From the NCBI RefSeq assembly GCF_003173055.1, contig NZ_QGLF01000005.1, positions 248,001 through 312,000 on the forward strand: DNA of 64,000 nucleotides. The letters run 5' to 3'. The position numbers and the translations under genes were made by a program. The notes beneath the pieces are model-generated. The model was given only the letters and a program-made list of their open reading frames with translations. It had not been told where the DNA came from and did not search any database. Origin of the DNA: Zavarzinia compransoris (GTDB lineage Bacteria > Pseudomonadota > Alphaproteobacteria > Zavarziniales > Zavarziniaceae). Below, one piece after another: positions 24,183-33,111 of this stretch (position 1 is the first letter of the stretch; every line of letters begins with the position of its first letter).

Positions 24183-27100
24183 CTATTCCGCCGCCCGCGC
24201 CAGGTGGCGGGGCGGATCGTCCTGCCGGAAGGCGGCGAGCAGGGGGGCGCGGTCGCGCGCCACCGCCGCCATCGCGGCCGCCTTCACCGGGCCGAAGCCC
24301 CGCACCCGCGCCGTCTGGGCCATCAGGGCGACGGCGATATCGTGGCGCGCCGGCGTCAGGTCGCGGGCGATTTCTTCGGCGAGTGCCAGATAAGTCTCGC
24401 GCAGCGCCCGTTCGGCCCGGCGTTCCGCCGTCCAGCCGAAGGGATCGAAGGCGGTGCCGCGCAGGAATTTCAAGCGTTTCAGAAGGCGGAACAGGGCGAA
24501 CACCGGGGGGCCGAAGGCGCGTTTGGCCGGCCGGCCGGTCGCCGGGTCCGCGCCCGCCAGCAGGGGCGGGCTGAGATGGACATTCAGGCGATAGCCGCCC
24601 TCGAAGCGGGCCGCGACCATGCGGGCGAAATCGCCGTCGGTATAGAGCCGGGCGACCTCGTATTCGTCCTTGATCGCCATGACGCGATAGAGAGCCTCGG
24701 CCGTCGCCCGGGCCAGGCTGTCCTCGCCCGGGCGAACCCGCGCCTCGGCCGCGCGCACGGCCTCCACCGCCCGGGCGAAGCGGGCGCCATAGGCCCGGTT
24801 CTGATAATCGCCGAGGGCCCGGGTCCGGCGCGCGATATGGTCGTCCAGACTGGCGGAGAGGCGGTGATGGGCGGGTTCCGCCCCCGCCTCGGCGGATTGC
24901 GCCGCCGCCGCGACACGGGCGGGATCATGGGCCTGCATCCGGCCCCAGCGGAAGGCCCCGCGGTTGGCGGCGGCGGCGGTCTCGTTCAGGGCGATCGCGG
25001 TCTCGATCGCGGCGGGCGCGACCGGCAGCAGGCCCTGCTGGCTGGCGATGCCGAGCAGGAACAGGTTGGCCGCCATGGCATCGCCGACGAGTTCGGTGGC
25101 CAGCCGCGTCGCTTCCAGCGCGGTCACCCGTTCGGGGCCGCAGGCCTTGCCGATCAGGCGCAGCAGGTCGGCGACGGGCAGGCGGGCGTCGGCGTCATGG
25201 GTGAATTCGGCGATGCTGCCGGCATGGCTGTTGACCACGGCGCTGGTCCGGCCCGGCGCCATGCGCGCCCGCGCCTCGGCCCCGGCGGCGACCACTGCAT
25301 CGCAGCCGAGGATCAGGTCGGCGCCGCCCGCGGGCACCCGCACCGCGCTGCCGTCCGCCTGGGCGCGGATGCGGATATGGCTGGTGACGGCGCCGCCCTT
25401 CTGGGCAAGGCCGGTCTGGTCCAGCACGGTGGCGTCCAGCCCCTCGACATGGGCGGCCATGGCGAGCAGGGCGCCCAGGGTCACGATCCCGGTGCCGCCG
25501 ACGCCGAGCGCCAGGCCCGACCAGGGCAGGGCGGCCAGGGCGGGTTCAGGCAGGACTTCGGCTGCGGGGGCGTCGCCGCCCCTGGGGTGGGGCATGCGCA
25601 GGCGGCCGCCCTCCACCGTTACCATGCTGGGGCAGAAGCCCTTCAGGCAGGAGAAATCCTTGTTGCAGGACGATTGGTCGATCTGGCGCTTGCGGCCGAA
25701 TTCGGTCTCGACCGGCACGATCGACAGGCAGTTGGACTGGCTGCCGCAATCGCCGCAGCCCTCGCATACCGCCTCGTTGATGACGACCCGGCGGGGCGGG
25801 TCGGCCATCAGGTTGCGCTTGCGCCGGCGGCGCTTTTCCGCCGCGCAGGTCTGGTCGTAGATGATCGCGCTTACCCCGGGAATGTCGCGCAATTCGCGCT
25901 GCACGGCGTCGAGGTCGGCGCGGTCGTGCAGGCTGACGCGGGGCGGATAGGCCGGGGGATCGTGGCGCTTGATGTCGTCGGAGACGAGGGCGATCCGCTC
26001 CACCCCCTCGGCGCGGATCTGGGCCGCGATCATGGCCGGGGTCAGGGGGCCGTCATGATGCTGGCCCCCGGTCATGGCGACGGCATCGTTGTAGAGGATC
26101 TTGTAGGTGACGGGCACCCGGGCGGCGACCGCGGCCCGGATCGCCAGCAGGCCCGAATGGAAATAGGTGCCGTCGCCGAGGTTCTGGAAGATGTGCCGCG
26201 TCGTCACGAAAGGCGCCTGGCCGATCCAGTTCGCGCCCTCGCCGCCCATATGGGTGAAGGTCTCGGTCGCGCGGTCCATCCAGGTCGCCATGTAGTGGCA
26301 GCCGATGCCGGCATGGGCGATGCTGCCCTCGGGCACCACGGTCGAAGTATTGTGGGGGCAACCCGAACAGAAATAGGGCGTGCGCTTCGCCGGCGCCGGG
26401 GCCGGCGCCGGCGGGGACGGTGCCGCCAGGTTCAGCCGGCGGGCGAGGGCGGCTGCCACCTCCACCGGGGACAATTCGTCGTGGGTTTTCAGCAGGGGCG
26501 TGCCGTCGGTGTCGCGCTTGCCGGCGACGGCGGGGCGGGCGCCGGCACGGGGGTAGAGGATCGCCTTGATCTGGTCCTCGATCAGGGGGCGCTTCTCCTC
26601 GACCACCAGAAGCTCCTCCAGCCCCTCCGCGAAGCCGGCGATACCCTCGGGCTCCAGCGGCCAGACCAGCGCCACCTTGTAGACGGCGATGCCGAGCGCC
26701 GCCCGCCGCGCCGGATCGAGGCCGAGCAGGGCGAAGGCTTCCAGCAGGTCGCCGTAAGCCTTGCCCGCGGTGACGATGCCGAGGCGGGCGCCGGCCGGCC
26801 GCTCGACCACCCGGTCCAGCCCGTTGGCCCTGGCGAAGGCGGCGACCGCGGGCAGCTTGTGCAGGTGCAGGCGCGCCTCCTGCGCCTGGGCGGTGTCGGG
26901 CCAGCGGATGTGCACATCCGCCGCCGGCACCGGCGAAACCGGGCCGGGAAAGCCCGATTTCGCCGGGATGGTGCCGGTGGTATCGGCGATTTCCGCCACC
27001 AGCTTCAGCGCCACCCAGACCCCGGCATGGCGCGACAGCGCGATCCCGGCCAGGCCGTAATCGATGATCTCGGCCAGGCTGGCCGGGGCCAGCACCGGGA

Positions 27101-27620
27101 TCATGGCATCGACGAAGGCATATTCGGTCTGATGCGCGGTGGTCGAGGATTTGCAGGTATGGTCGTCGCCGGCGATGGCCAGCACGCCGCCGCGGGGATG
27201 GGTGCCGGCGAGATTGGCGTGCTTGAACACGTCGCCGGTGCGGTCGACCCCCGGGCCCTTGCCGTACCAGAAGCCGAAGACGCCGTCGACCGTCGCTTCC
27301 TTGCGCCCCAGGGCGATCTGCTGCGTGCCCCAGAGGGCGGTCGCCGCCAGATCCTCGTTCACGCCCGGCTGGAAACGGATGTTCACCGCCTCGAGCAGGG
27401 GCTTCACCCGGTTCAGTTCGAGATCGAAGCCGCCGAGCGGCGAGCCCCGGTAGCCGGAAATGAAGCCGCCGGTCTTCAGGCCGGCCTCGCGGTCGCGGCG
27501 CTGCTGCTCGAAGGCGAGGCGGACCAGCGCCTGCATGCCGTTCAGCAGGATATGGCCGTCATGGCTGAGATATTTGTCGTCCAGCGTGACGGGAAGCGGG
27601 CCCTGGGCACCGTCGGGCAT
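24183..27620 (-). CDS. Indolepyruvate ferredoxin oxidoreductase, fused subunits
   Basis: The 1145-residue protein fuses the alpha and beta parts of an indolepyruvate/2-oxoacid ferredoxin oxidoreductase, which decarboxylates aryl pyruvates to acyl-CoA with ferredoxin reduction. A TPP-dependent module holds YFCSGCPHNTS and GDGTYFHSG. A [4Fe-4S] ferredoxin-like stretch has CEGCGDCGSQSNC, then CNKDFSCLKGFCP. The gamma-type POR domain (GVGGTGIVTLG) and a C-terminal DUF6537-like region follow. The ATG at 27620 follows GGGAGGGACGACC. It is divergent from a RidA gene, and both could deal with amino/keto acid intermediates. Confidence 0.93.
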   Translation of the reverse strand: MPDGAQGPLPVTLDDKYLSHDGHILLNGMQALVRLAFEQQRRDREAGLKTGGFISGYRGSPLGGFDLELNRVKPLLEAVNIRFQPGVNEDLAATALWGTQQIALGRKEATVDGVFGFWYGKGPGVDRTGDVFKHANLAGTHPRGGVLAIAGDDHTCKSSTTAHQTEYAFVDAMIPVLAPASLAEIIDYGLAGIALSRHAGVWVALKLVAEIADTTGTIPAKSGFPGPVSPVPAADVHIRWPDTAQAQEARLHLHKLPAVAAFARANGLDRVVERPAGARLGIVTAGKAYGDLLEAFALLGLDPARRAALGIAVYKVALVWPLEPEGIAGFAEGLEELLVVEEKRPLIEDQIKAILYPRAGARPAVAGKRDTDGTPLLKTHDELSPVEVAAALARRLNLAAPSPPAPAPAPAKRTPYFCSGCPHNTSTVVPEGSIAHAGIGCHYMATWMDRATETFTHMGGEGANWIGQAPFVTTRHIFQNLGDGTYFHSGLLAIRAAVAARVPVTYKILYNDAVAMTGGQHHDGPLTPAMIAAQIRAEGVERIALVSDDIKRHDPPAYPPRVSLHDRADLDAVQRELRDIPGVSAIIYDQTCAAEKRRRRKRNLMADPPRRVVINEAVCEGCGDCGSQSNCLSIVPVETEFGRKRQIDQSSCNKDFSCLKGFCPSMVTVEGGRLRMPHPRGGDAPAAEVLPEPALAALPWSGLALGVGGTGIVTLGALLAMAAHVEGLDATVLDQTGLAQKGGAVTSHIRIRAQADGSAVRVPAGGADLILGCDAVVAAGAEARARMAPGRTSAVVNSHAGSIAEFTHDADARLPVADLLRLIGKACGPERVTALEATRLATELVGDAMAANLFLLGIASQQGLLPVAPAAIETAIALNETAAAANRGAFRWGRMQAHDPARVAAAAQSAEAGAEPAHHRLSASLDDHIARRTRALGDYQNRAYGARFARAVEAVRAAEARVRPGEDSLARATAEALYRVMAIKDEYEVARLYTDGDFARMVAARFEGGYRLNVHLSPPLLAGADPATGRPAKRAFGPPVFALFRLLKRLKFLRGTAFDPFGWTAERRAERALRETYLALAEEIARDLTPARHDIAVALMAQTARVRGFGPVKAAAMAAVARDRAPLLAAFRQDDPPRHLARAAE

Positions 27621-27664
27621 GGTCGTCCCTCCCGATCGTTTATTCTTGTCGTCTCCTTCATATT

Positions 27665-27730
27665 GGCACAAAGCGCCCCCCTGGACAAGGAGGCCCCGCC
27701 TCGGGCACAAGGCGCTTTCCAGACAAGAGG
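27665..27730 (+). repeat. Degenerate 39-base-spaced direct repeat in the IOR/ridA divergent region
   Basis: GGCACAAAGCGC at 27665-27676 followed by TGGACAAGGAGG at 27682-27693 recurs as GGCACAAGGCGC at 27704-27715 and CAGACAAGAGG at 27720-27730. The second copy supplies the ribosome site of ridA. This could be a duplicated regulator site or a simple local duplication. Confidence 0.4.
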
Positions 27731-27737
27731 TGCTTAA

Positions 27738-28088
27738 ATGTCCATCGAACGCTTCGACGCCGGCCCGCGCATGTCCCAGGCGGTTGCCTATGGCAACCTC
27801 GTCTATCTTGCCGGCCAGGTGGCCGAGACCCGGCACGGCCAGTCGGTGACCGAGCAGACCCGCGAGATCCTGGCCCAGATCGATGCCCTGCTGGCCCGCG
27901 CCGGCACGGACAAGACGAAGATCCTGTCCGCCAACATCTATCTCGCCGATATCGCCACCTTCGGCGAGCTGAACGCGGTCTGGGAAGGCTGGGTCGTGCC
28001 CGGCCAGACCCCGGCCCGCGCCACCATCGAGGCGAAACTGGCCGCACCCCAGTACACGGTGGAAATCCAGGTCGTCGCCGCCAAGTAA
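27738..28088 (+). CDS. RidA family protein
   Basis: The 116-residue protein is of the YjgF/YER057c/RidA family, which removes reactive enamine/imine intermediates made by PLP enzymes. Segments AYGNLVYLAGQVAE, QTREILAQIDALLARAGT and PARATIEAKLA fit the family, and Arg at the PARAT site is the carboxylate-binding residue. It belongs to the broader RidA groups, not certainly the archetypal RidA. AAGAGG precedes the ATG. argD lies downstream with its own promoter. Confidence 0.9.
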   Translation: MSIERFDAGPRMSQAVAYGNLVYLAGQVAETRHGQSVTEQTREILAQIDALLARAGTDKTKILSANIYLADIATFGELNAVWEGWVVPGQTPARATIEAKLAAPQYTVEIQVVAAK

Positions 28089-28133
28089 GCGGGTACCGCG
28101 CGCCGGTATTTCGCCGGTAAAACGGCAGAAACG

Positions 28134-28162
28134 TTGACAGATCGGGGGAGCGGCTATTTACT
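28134..28162 (+). promoter_or_regulatory. Sigma-70-type promoter of argD-argF
   Basis: TTGACA (28134-28139) is a perfect -35 element, followed after 17 bases by TTTACT (28157-28162), a four-of-six match to TATAAT. It lies 94 bases before the argD GTG. Two CGCCGGTA direct repeats (28101-28108, 28112-28119) just upstream are possible regulator sites. Confidence 0.7.
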
Positions 28163-28256
28163 CGCCGCTCTTCTGTGCCGGGAACTGCTGGCGGCACCGC
28201 CATCCATGGGGGATGACGGGCGGCCGGCAGGCTTTTCTATTTCCAGGAGCGAACCC

Positions 28257-29468
28257 GTGACTACGTCTGCCGTTCTGCCCACATACGCACGTGCCGATCT
28301 CGCCTTCGAGCGGGGCGAAGGCGCCTGGCTGGTGGCGACGGACGGCCGACGATTCCTGGATTTCGCCGCCGGTATCGCAGTCTGCGCCTTCGGCCATGCC
28401 CATCCCTATCTGGTCAAGGCCCTGACCGAGCAGGCGGGCAAGCTGTGGCACACGTCCAACATGTTCCGCATCCCGGGGCAGGAACTGCTGGCCCGGCGCC
28501 TTGCCGACGCCAGTTTCGCCGACTATGTGTTCTTCACCAATTCCGGTGCGGAAGCGGTCGAATGCGCGATCAAGACGGCGCGCAAATATCATGTCGCCAC
28601 CGGCAACCCGGAACGCTGGCGCATCATCGGCTTTCATGACGCCTTCCACGGCCGCACCCTGGCGACCATCGCCGCCGCCGGCCAGAAGAAGCTGCTGGAG
28701 GGATTCGGCCCGCCGGTCGAAGGCTTCGACCATGTCCCCTTCGGCGACCTCGACGCCTTGAAGGCCGCGATCAGCCATGAAACCGCCGCCATCCTGTTCG
28801 AGCCGATCCAGGGCGAGGGCGGCATCAATCCCCTGTCGGACGAGACGATGCGGGCGATCCGCCAATTGTGCGACGACAACGGCATCCTGCTGATCCTCGA
28901 CGAGGTTCAATGCGGCATGGGCCGGACCGGCAAGCTGTTCGCCCATGAATGGGCCGGCGTCGCGCCGGACATCCTGGCCACCGCCAAGGGCATCGGCGGC
29001 GGCTTCCCGCTCGGCGCCTGCCTTGCCAGCGAAAAGGCCGCGGTCGGCATGAACGCCGGCACCCACGGCTCGACCTATGGCGGCAATCCGCTGGCCATGG
29101 CGGTGGGCAATGCGGTCCTCGACCTGCTGCTCGAACCCGGTTTCCTCGACCGGGTGAATGCGGCCGCCAGCTCGCTGCGCCAGTCGCTGGCCATGATCGT
29201 CGACAGCCATCCCGGCCTCGTCGAGGGCGTCCGCGGGCGCGGCCTGATGCTGGGCCTCAAGGTCCGCGACGGCATCGAGAACAAGCGCTTGCTGGTGGCC
29301 ATGCGCGCCGCCGGCCTGATCGGCGTCGGCGGCGGCGACAATACCGTCCGCCTGCTGCCCCCCCTGAACATCACGGAAGAAGACGTGGCCGCCTGCGCCC
29401 GGCTTCTCGATACCGCCTGCGCCGCCCTCTCGGCCGAGTTGAAGGCGGAAGCGAAGGCTGCATCATGA
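28257..29468 (+). CDS. argD: Acetylornithine aminotransferase
   Basis: ArgD transaminates N-acetylglutamate semialdehyde to acetylornithine and may also serve in lysine synthesis. The 403-residue PLP enzyme has [46 protein letters not shown] and the PLP-Lys in [12 protein letters not shown]. The GTG at 28257 sits seven bases after AGGAG and gives a normal N terminus; the longer open frame would begin inside the promoter. argF overlaps its stop by ATGA. Confidence 0.94.
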   Translation: MTTSAVLPTYARADLAFERGEGAWLVATDGRRFLDFAAGIAVCAFGHAHPYLVKALTEQAGKLWHTSNMFRIPGQELLARRLADASFADYVFFTNSGAEAVECAIKTARKYHVATGNPERWRIIGFHDAFHGRTLATIAAAGQKKLLEGFGPPVEGFDHVPFGDLDALKAAISHETAAILFEPIQGEGGINPLSDETMRAIRQLCDDNGILLILDEVQCGMGRTGKLFAHEWAGVAPDILATAKGIGGGFPLGACLASEKAAVGMNAGTHGSTYGGNPLAMAVGNAVLDLLLEPGFLDRVNAAASSLRQSLAMIVDSHPGLVEGVRGRGLMLGLKVRDGIENKRLLVAMRAAGLIGVGGGDNTVRLLPPLNITEEDVAACARLLDTACAALSAELKAEAKAAS

Positions 29469-30406
29469 CTGTCACCGCCAAGGCCCCCAAGCATTTCCTC
29501 GACCTCGACCTGCTCGACAAGGCGACCTTGCGTTCGATCCTCGAGCGCGCGAAAAAGCTGAAGACCGCACGCCAGGGCCAGCCCAAGGGCATGCCCGATG
29601 CCGGCAAGCCGCTGGACGGCCGCGTGCTGGCCATGATCTTCGAGAAACAGTCGACCCGGACCCGGGTTTCCTTCGATGTCGGCATGCGCCAGCTCGGTGG
29701 CCAGACCCTGCTGATGCTGGGCTCCGAACTGCAGTTGAACCGGGAGGAGACGATCGCCGACACCGCCCGCGTGCTGTCGCGCTTCGTCGACGCCATCATG
29801 CTGCGCACCTCCGCCCATTCGAACCTGACCGAAATGGCGGAAGCGGCGACGGTGCCGGTGATCAACGGCCTGACCCGCTGGTCGCACCCGTGCCAGATCA
29901 TGGCCGATATCATGACCTACGAGGAGCACCGGGGCCCGGTCACCGGCCGCACCTTCGCCTGGCTCGGCGACGGCAACAATGTCGCGCGCAGCTTCATCCA
30001 TGCGGCGGCGCGCTTCGATTTCACGCTCCGCCTCGCCTGCCCGGACGAACTGGCCCCGCCGAAGGACATTCTCGACTGGGCGGCCCGGGAAGGCGCCAAG
30101 GTCGAATTGACCCGGGATGCCGATGCCGCCGCCCGCGGCGCGGACGCCATCGTCACCGACACCTGGGTTTCGATGGGCGACAGCGAGGCGGAACGCCGCC
30201 ACAACCTGCTGGCGCCCTATCGGGTCGATATGCGGCGCATGGGCCTTGCCGCCAGGGATGCGGTGTTCCTGCACTGCCTGCCCGCCCACCGGGGCGAGGA
30301 AGTGACCTCCGAGGTCATCGACGGGCCGCAGTCGGTCGTCTGGGACGAGGCGGAGAACCGCCTGCACGCCCAGAAGGGCATCCTGACCTGGTGCCTCGCG
30401 GACTGA
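29465..30406 (+). CDS. argF: Ornithine carbamoyltransferase
   Basis: ArgF makes citrulline from ornithine and carbamoyl phosphate. The 313-residue protein has the carbamoyl-phosphate motif STRTR, the HPCQ motif, and the ornithine site [11 protein letters not shown]. It is coupled to argD by ATGA overlap. A long inverted repeat follows the stop before hslO. Confidence 0.96.
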   Translation: MTVTAKAPKHFLDLDLLDKATLRSILERAKKLKTARQGQPKGMPDAGKPLDGRVLAMIFEKQSTRTRVSFDVGMRQLGGQTLLMLGSELQLNREETIADTARVLSRFVDAIMLRTSAHSNLTEMAEAATVPVINGLTRWSHPCQIMADIMTYEEHRGPVTGRTFAWLGDGNNVARSFIHAAARFDFTLRLACPDELAPPKDILDWAAREGAKVELTRDADAAARGADAIVTDTWVSMGDSEAERRHNLLAPYRVDMRRMGLAARDAVFLHCLPAHRGEEVTSEVIDGPQSVVWDEAENRLHAQKGILTWCLAD

Positions 30407-30430
30407 GCCCCCGCGCCGCCGCATCCGGCC

Positions 30431-30465
30431 ATGTCCGCCGCGCAGGGCCAGCGCGCGGCGGACAT
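30431..30465 (+). terminator. Hairpin after argF
   Basis: ATGTCCGCCGCGC (30431-30443) and its exact complement at 30453-30465 form a 13-bp stem with a nine-base loop, 24 bases after the argF stop. No T-run follows, so a Rho-assisted terminator or mRNA stabiliser is more likely than a classical intrinsic terminator. Confidence 0.55.
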
Positions 30466-30527
30466 CCCCATATAGCGCGGATCGCCCGGGGCGGCCGTTC
30501 CGCGCCCGGCAGAAGGGTTTCGAGCCG

Positions 30528-31463
30528 ATGAGCCATCATCACAACGACAAGGGCCTGGACCGGGTCCTGCCGTTCCAGATCGATACGCTGGACGTGCGCG
30601 GCCGCCTCGTGCGCCTGGGGCCCCTGCTCGACAGCGTGCTGTCGCGCCACGATTATCCGCCCGTCGTCTCGCGCCATCTGGCGGAAATGATCCTGGTCGC
30701 GGTCCTGCTCGGCAATTCGGTGAAATTCCAGGGCACCTTCACCGTCCAGACCAAGGGCGACGGGCCGGTGTCCCTGATGGTGGCGGATTTCGTCACCCCC
30801 GGCACCGTGCGCGGCTATGCCCAGTTCGACCGCGAGGCGCTGGAACGCCTGGGCCCCGAGCCTGCCTTCACCGCGGTCTTCGGCAAGGGCTACCTGGCCC
30901 TGACCCTGGACCAGGGCCCGGAGACCGACCGCTATCAGGGCATCGTCGCCCTGGAGGGGCAGAATCTGGGCGAATGCGCCGAGGTTTATTTCCGCGATTC
31001 CGAACAGATCCCGACCCTGGTGCGGCTGGCCGCAGCGCTTGGCGCCGACGGCCATTGGCTGGCCGGCGGCCTGATGGTGCAGCACCTGCCCCACGGCAGT
31101 GCCGGCGCCCGCACCGATGCCGGCGGCCACCTGCCGGATGCCGCGGCCGAGGACCGCTGGCTGAATGCCCGCAGCAAGGCGGCGACGGTGGCGGCGGCGG
31201 AATTGCTCGGCCCCGATCTCCGTCTGGCCGAGGTCGCCTGGCGCCTCTACCACGAGGACGAGGTGCTGGTCTATCCGACCCTCGGCCTTGCCGAGGGCTG
31301 CCGCTGCTCGCGCGGGAAGATCGCCCAGGTGCTCGCCCGATTTTCGCCCGAAGATCGTGCGGAAATGGCGGTCGACGGGCGCATCCGCGTCAGCTGCGAA
31401 TTCTGCAATTCGGCCTATGACTTCGATCCCGTGGCGATCGAGGCCGAGGTGCCGCAGGAATAG
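30528..31463 (+). CDS. hslO: Hsp33 redox-regulated chaperone
   Basis: Hsp33 is a cytoplasmic holdase activated when oxidants release its zinc and form disulfides. The 311-residue protein has the redox zinc module at the C terminus: CRCSRG and CEFC (CxC...CxxC). The N-terminal domain matches the family. It starts MSHHHND at an ATG. The argD-argF-hslO order is common in alphaproteobacteria. The lipoprotein gene 10 bases downstream may be co-transcribed. Confidence 0.95.
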   Translation: MSHHHNDKGLDRVLPFQIDTLDVRGRLVRLGPLLDSVLSRHDYPPVVSRHLAEMILVAVLLGNSVKFQGTFTVQTKGDGPVSLMVADFVTPGTVRGYAQFDREALERLGPEPAFTAVFGKGYLALTLDQGPETDRYQGIVALEGQNLGECAEVYFRDSEQIPTLVRLAAALGADGHWLAGGLMVQHLPHGSAGARTDAGGHLPDAAAEDRWLNARSKAATVAAAELLGPDLRLAEVAWRLYHEDEVLVYPTLGLAEGCRCSRGKIAQVLARFSPEDRAEMAVDGRIRVSCEFCNSAYDFDPVAIEAEVPQE

Positions 31464-31473
31464 GGGTTCGTTC

Positions 31474-32052
31474 ATGGTCTCGCGTCGCGACTTCCTCATC
31501 GCCGTGCCCGCGGCCGGGCTTGCCGCCTGTGCCGGCCGGGACCCGGCACCCAGCTTCCCGCCCTTCCATGTCGGCGGCAGTCCCCTGCTGTTCAACCTGG
31601 CCGAGGTCGAAGTGCGCAATCTCTCGACCGCGCTCGGCCAGGGCCATGTCGAGGCGGATTTCGACGTGCCGCCGCTGACCGCGCTCGAAAACTGGGTCGG
31701 CGACCGTATCCAGGCCGCCGGCGCCAGCGGCCGGCTGATCGTCAATGTGCGCGAAGCCTCGGCGGTGCAGGAGCGCCTGGCCACCACCGGCGGGGTGGAG
31801 GGGCTGTTCCGCAGCGAACAGGGTTATAAGGTCACGGTCCGCCTGGTCGTCGAATTCGTCGCCGAGGATCCGAGCCGGCTGGTTGGCGGCCGCACCACGG
31901 TTGCCGTCGACCAGTTCAAGACCATGGCCGAAGACGTCAGCTTCACCGAGCGGCGCCAGACCAATTATGCCCTGTCCCGCACCCTGATCGAAGCCTTCGA
32001 CGCCAAGGCGGTGCCGTCGCTGCGCCAGTTCCTGGGGCCTTTCCTCGGCTGA
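31474..32052 (+). CDS. Lipoprotein with twin-arginine-like signal
   Basis: A 192-residue protein of unknown function. It begins MVSRRDFLIAVPAAGLAACAG, with an SRRDFL twin-arginine-type motif and a lipobox LAAC, so it is probably exported folded and lipid-anchored. The mature part has mixed alpha/beta character and no motif I can name. It lies 10 bases after the hslO stop. Related genes are often found beside hslO in alphaproteobacteria, which suggests conservation but not function. Confidence 0.72.
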   Translation: MVSRRDFLIAVPAAGLAACAGRDPAPSFPPFHVGGSPLLFNLAEVEVRNLSTALGQGHVEADFDVPPLTALENWVGDRIQAAGASGRLIVNVREASAVQERLATTGGVEGLFRSEQGYKVTVRLVVEFVAEDPSRLVGGRTTVAVDQFKTMAEDVSFTERRQTNYALSRTLIEAFDAKAVPSLRQFLGPFLG

Positions 32053-32064
32053 CGCAGGCGGCCC

Positions 32065-32253
32065 TCAAGGCTCGCCGTGGCCCAGCCGGCAGTCGCCGGT
32101 GCGGGCCCCGGTGTCGGTCTCGCAGCGGCGGTCGCAGCCCGAGGTGCTGCCGCACAGGCTTTCCAGGCTGTGGCGGCCCGCGTCGCGCCAGTTGAAATCG
32201 GCGCAGGCGCCGAGCAGGGGCACGAGAAGGGCGATCAGGATCATCCGGGTCAT
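32065..32253 (-). CDS. Small lipoprotein
   Basis: A 62-residue protein beginning MTRMILIALLVPLLGACADF, a short signal peptide with lipobox LGAC. The rest has four more Cys residues (LCGSTSGCDRRCETD and DCRLG). The minus-strand GAAGG is near the start codon. It lies just after the XRE regulator gene and may belong to the same transcript. Function unknown. Confidence 0.6.
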   Translation of the reverse strand: MTRMILIALLVPLLGACADFNWRDAGRHSLESLCGSTSGCDRRCETDTGARTGDCRLGHGEP

Positions 32254-32262
32254 GTTGTGCCT

Positions 32263-32466
32263 TCAATCGGTGATCTGCAGCAGGTCGCCGGGCGCGCAGT
32301 CGAGATGGCGGCAGATCGCCTCCAGGGTCTCGAAGCGGATCCCCTTGACCTTGCCCTGTTTCAGCAGGGACAGATTGGCTTCGGTGATGCCGATGGCGGC
32401 GGCAAGGTCCTTGGACTTGACCTTTCTTGCCGCCATCACGCGGTCCAGGGTGACAGTGATCGGCAT
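32263..32466 (-). CDS. XRE-family (YozG-like) transcriptional regulator
   Basis: A 67-residue protein that is almost entirely one helix-turn-helix: VMAARKVKSKDLAAAIGITE then ANLSLLKQGKVKGIRFETLE, ending HLDCAPGDLLQI. This small HTH group is typically paired with DUF2975 membrane proteins, as here: the ATG overlaps the stop of the DUF2975 gene. It probably binds the paired palindromes at 33072-33109 and regulates its own operon. Confidence 0.88.
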   Translation of the reverse strand: MPITVTLDRVMAARKVKSKDLAAAIGITEANLSLLKQGKVKGIRFETLEAICRHLDCAPGDLLQITD

Positions 32467-33029
32467 CAGACGAACTGGGCGTTTTCTTCCGCGGCCCGCG
32501 CCCCTTCGGCCATGATCGCGCCGACGATCCAGGCCCCGCCCGCCACCAGCAGGCTGACCAGCTGATCCGAACCGATGCTGAGCGCCAGCTGGCGCCCGCC
32601 CGCCGGCATGCCGAGGGTGAGGAGGACCGAGAGCACCGGCGTCGCGACCAGCGAGGCGACGACCGCGACCGCGATCCAGGCGCCGAAGCGGCTGAAACGG
32701 CGGGCATTCTCGGCCGTCAGCACGGCGCCCGCGGCGAAATTGCCGAAACAGCGCGCCAGGTGATGCAGCCCCAGCATCAGGAACAGCACCGGCACCAGGG
32801 ACACCGCGGCGGCGGCATGGCGCTGCCAGGGCGCCAGGGAGGCGGGATCGAAGGCGGCCATCACCGTGCCCGGCAATTTGGCGACGGCGAGAAGATCGAC
32901 CGCCGGCGCCAGTTCGCCGAAGGCGACGGTGGCGGCCGGCAGGGCCAGGATCACGGCCCGGGTCGCCCAGGCGAGCGCCGCCGCCCGCCGGCGCATCCGC
33001 CGGTGCCGGGCGGGATCATGATCGGACAT
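32466..33029 (-). CDS. DUF2975 family membrane protein
   Basis: A 187-residue protein with four hydrophobic segments (about 21-45, 75-100, 118-143 and 150-175) separated by short loops. In the middle, FGNFAAGAVLTAENARRFSRFG matches the DUF2975 signature. Two consecutive ATGs lie at 33032 and 33029; the second has better spacing from the ribosome site AAGGGGAG. It is coupled to the XRE gene downstream. The pair may form a membrane-sensing regulatory unit; the signal is unknown. Confidence 0.82.
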   Translation of the reverse strand: MSDHDPARHRRMRRRAAALAWATRAVILALPAATVAFGELAPAVDLLAVAKLPGTVMAAFDPASLAPWQRHAAAAVSLVPVLFLMLGLHHLARCFGNFAAGAVLTAENARRFSRFGAWIAVAVVASLVATPVLSVLLTLGMPAGGRQLALSIGSDQLVSLLVAGGAWIVGAIMAEGARAAEENAQFV

Positions 33030-33071
33030 CATGGACTCCCCTTGTGAAGACAATGGGAGCATGGCATAAAC

Positions 33072-33109
33072 TTATCGAATTACGATAATTTTTTATCGTC
33101 AGTCGATAA
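33072..33109 (-). promoter_or_regulatory. Tandem palindromic operator of the DUF2975-XRE operon
   Basis: TTATCG-AATTA-CGATAA (33072-33088) and TTATCG-TCAGT-CGATAA (33093-33109) are two perfect inverted repeats with identical arms. Their centres are 21 bases apart, two helical turns. They lie 43 bases upstream of the DUF2975 start and just inside the 3' margin of the reductase gene, in a locally AT-rich stretch. The likely ligand is the adjacent XRE protein. Confidence 0.7.
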
Positions 33110-33111
33110 AT

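Noticed and set aside
24204-27737. A very long plus-strand open frame opposite the indolepyruvate oxidoreductase gene
   Set aside because: It has no recognisable motif and mirrors the codon pattern of the real gene, which has full TPP and Fe-S signatures.
28134-28256. N-terminal extension of argD from 28134
   Set aside because: The extension starts on the TTG of a consensus TTGACA promoter element. The GTG at 28257 has a good ribosome site and a normal ArgD N terminus.
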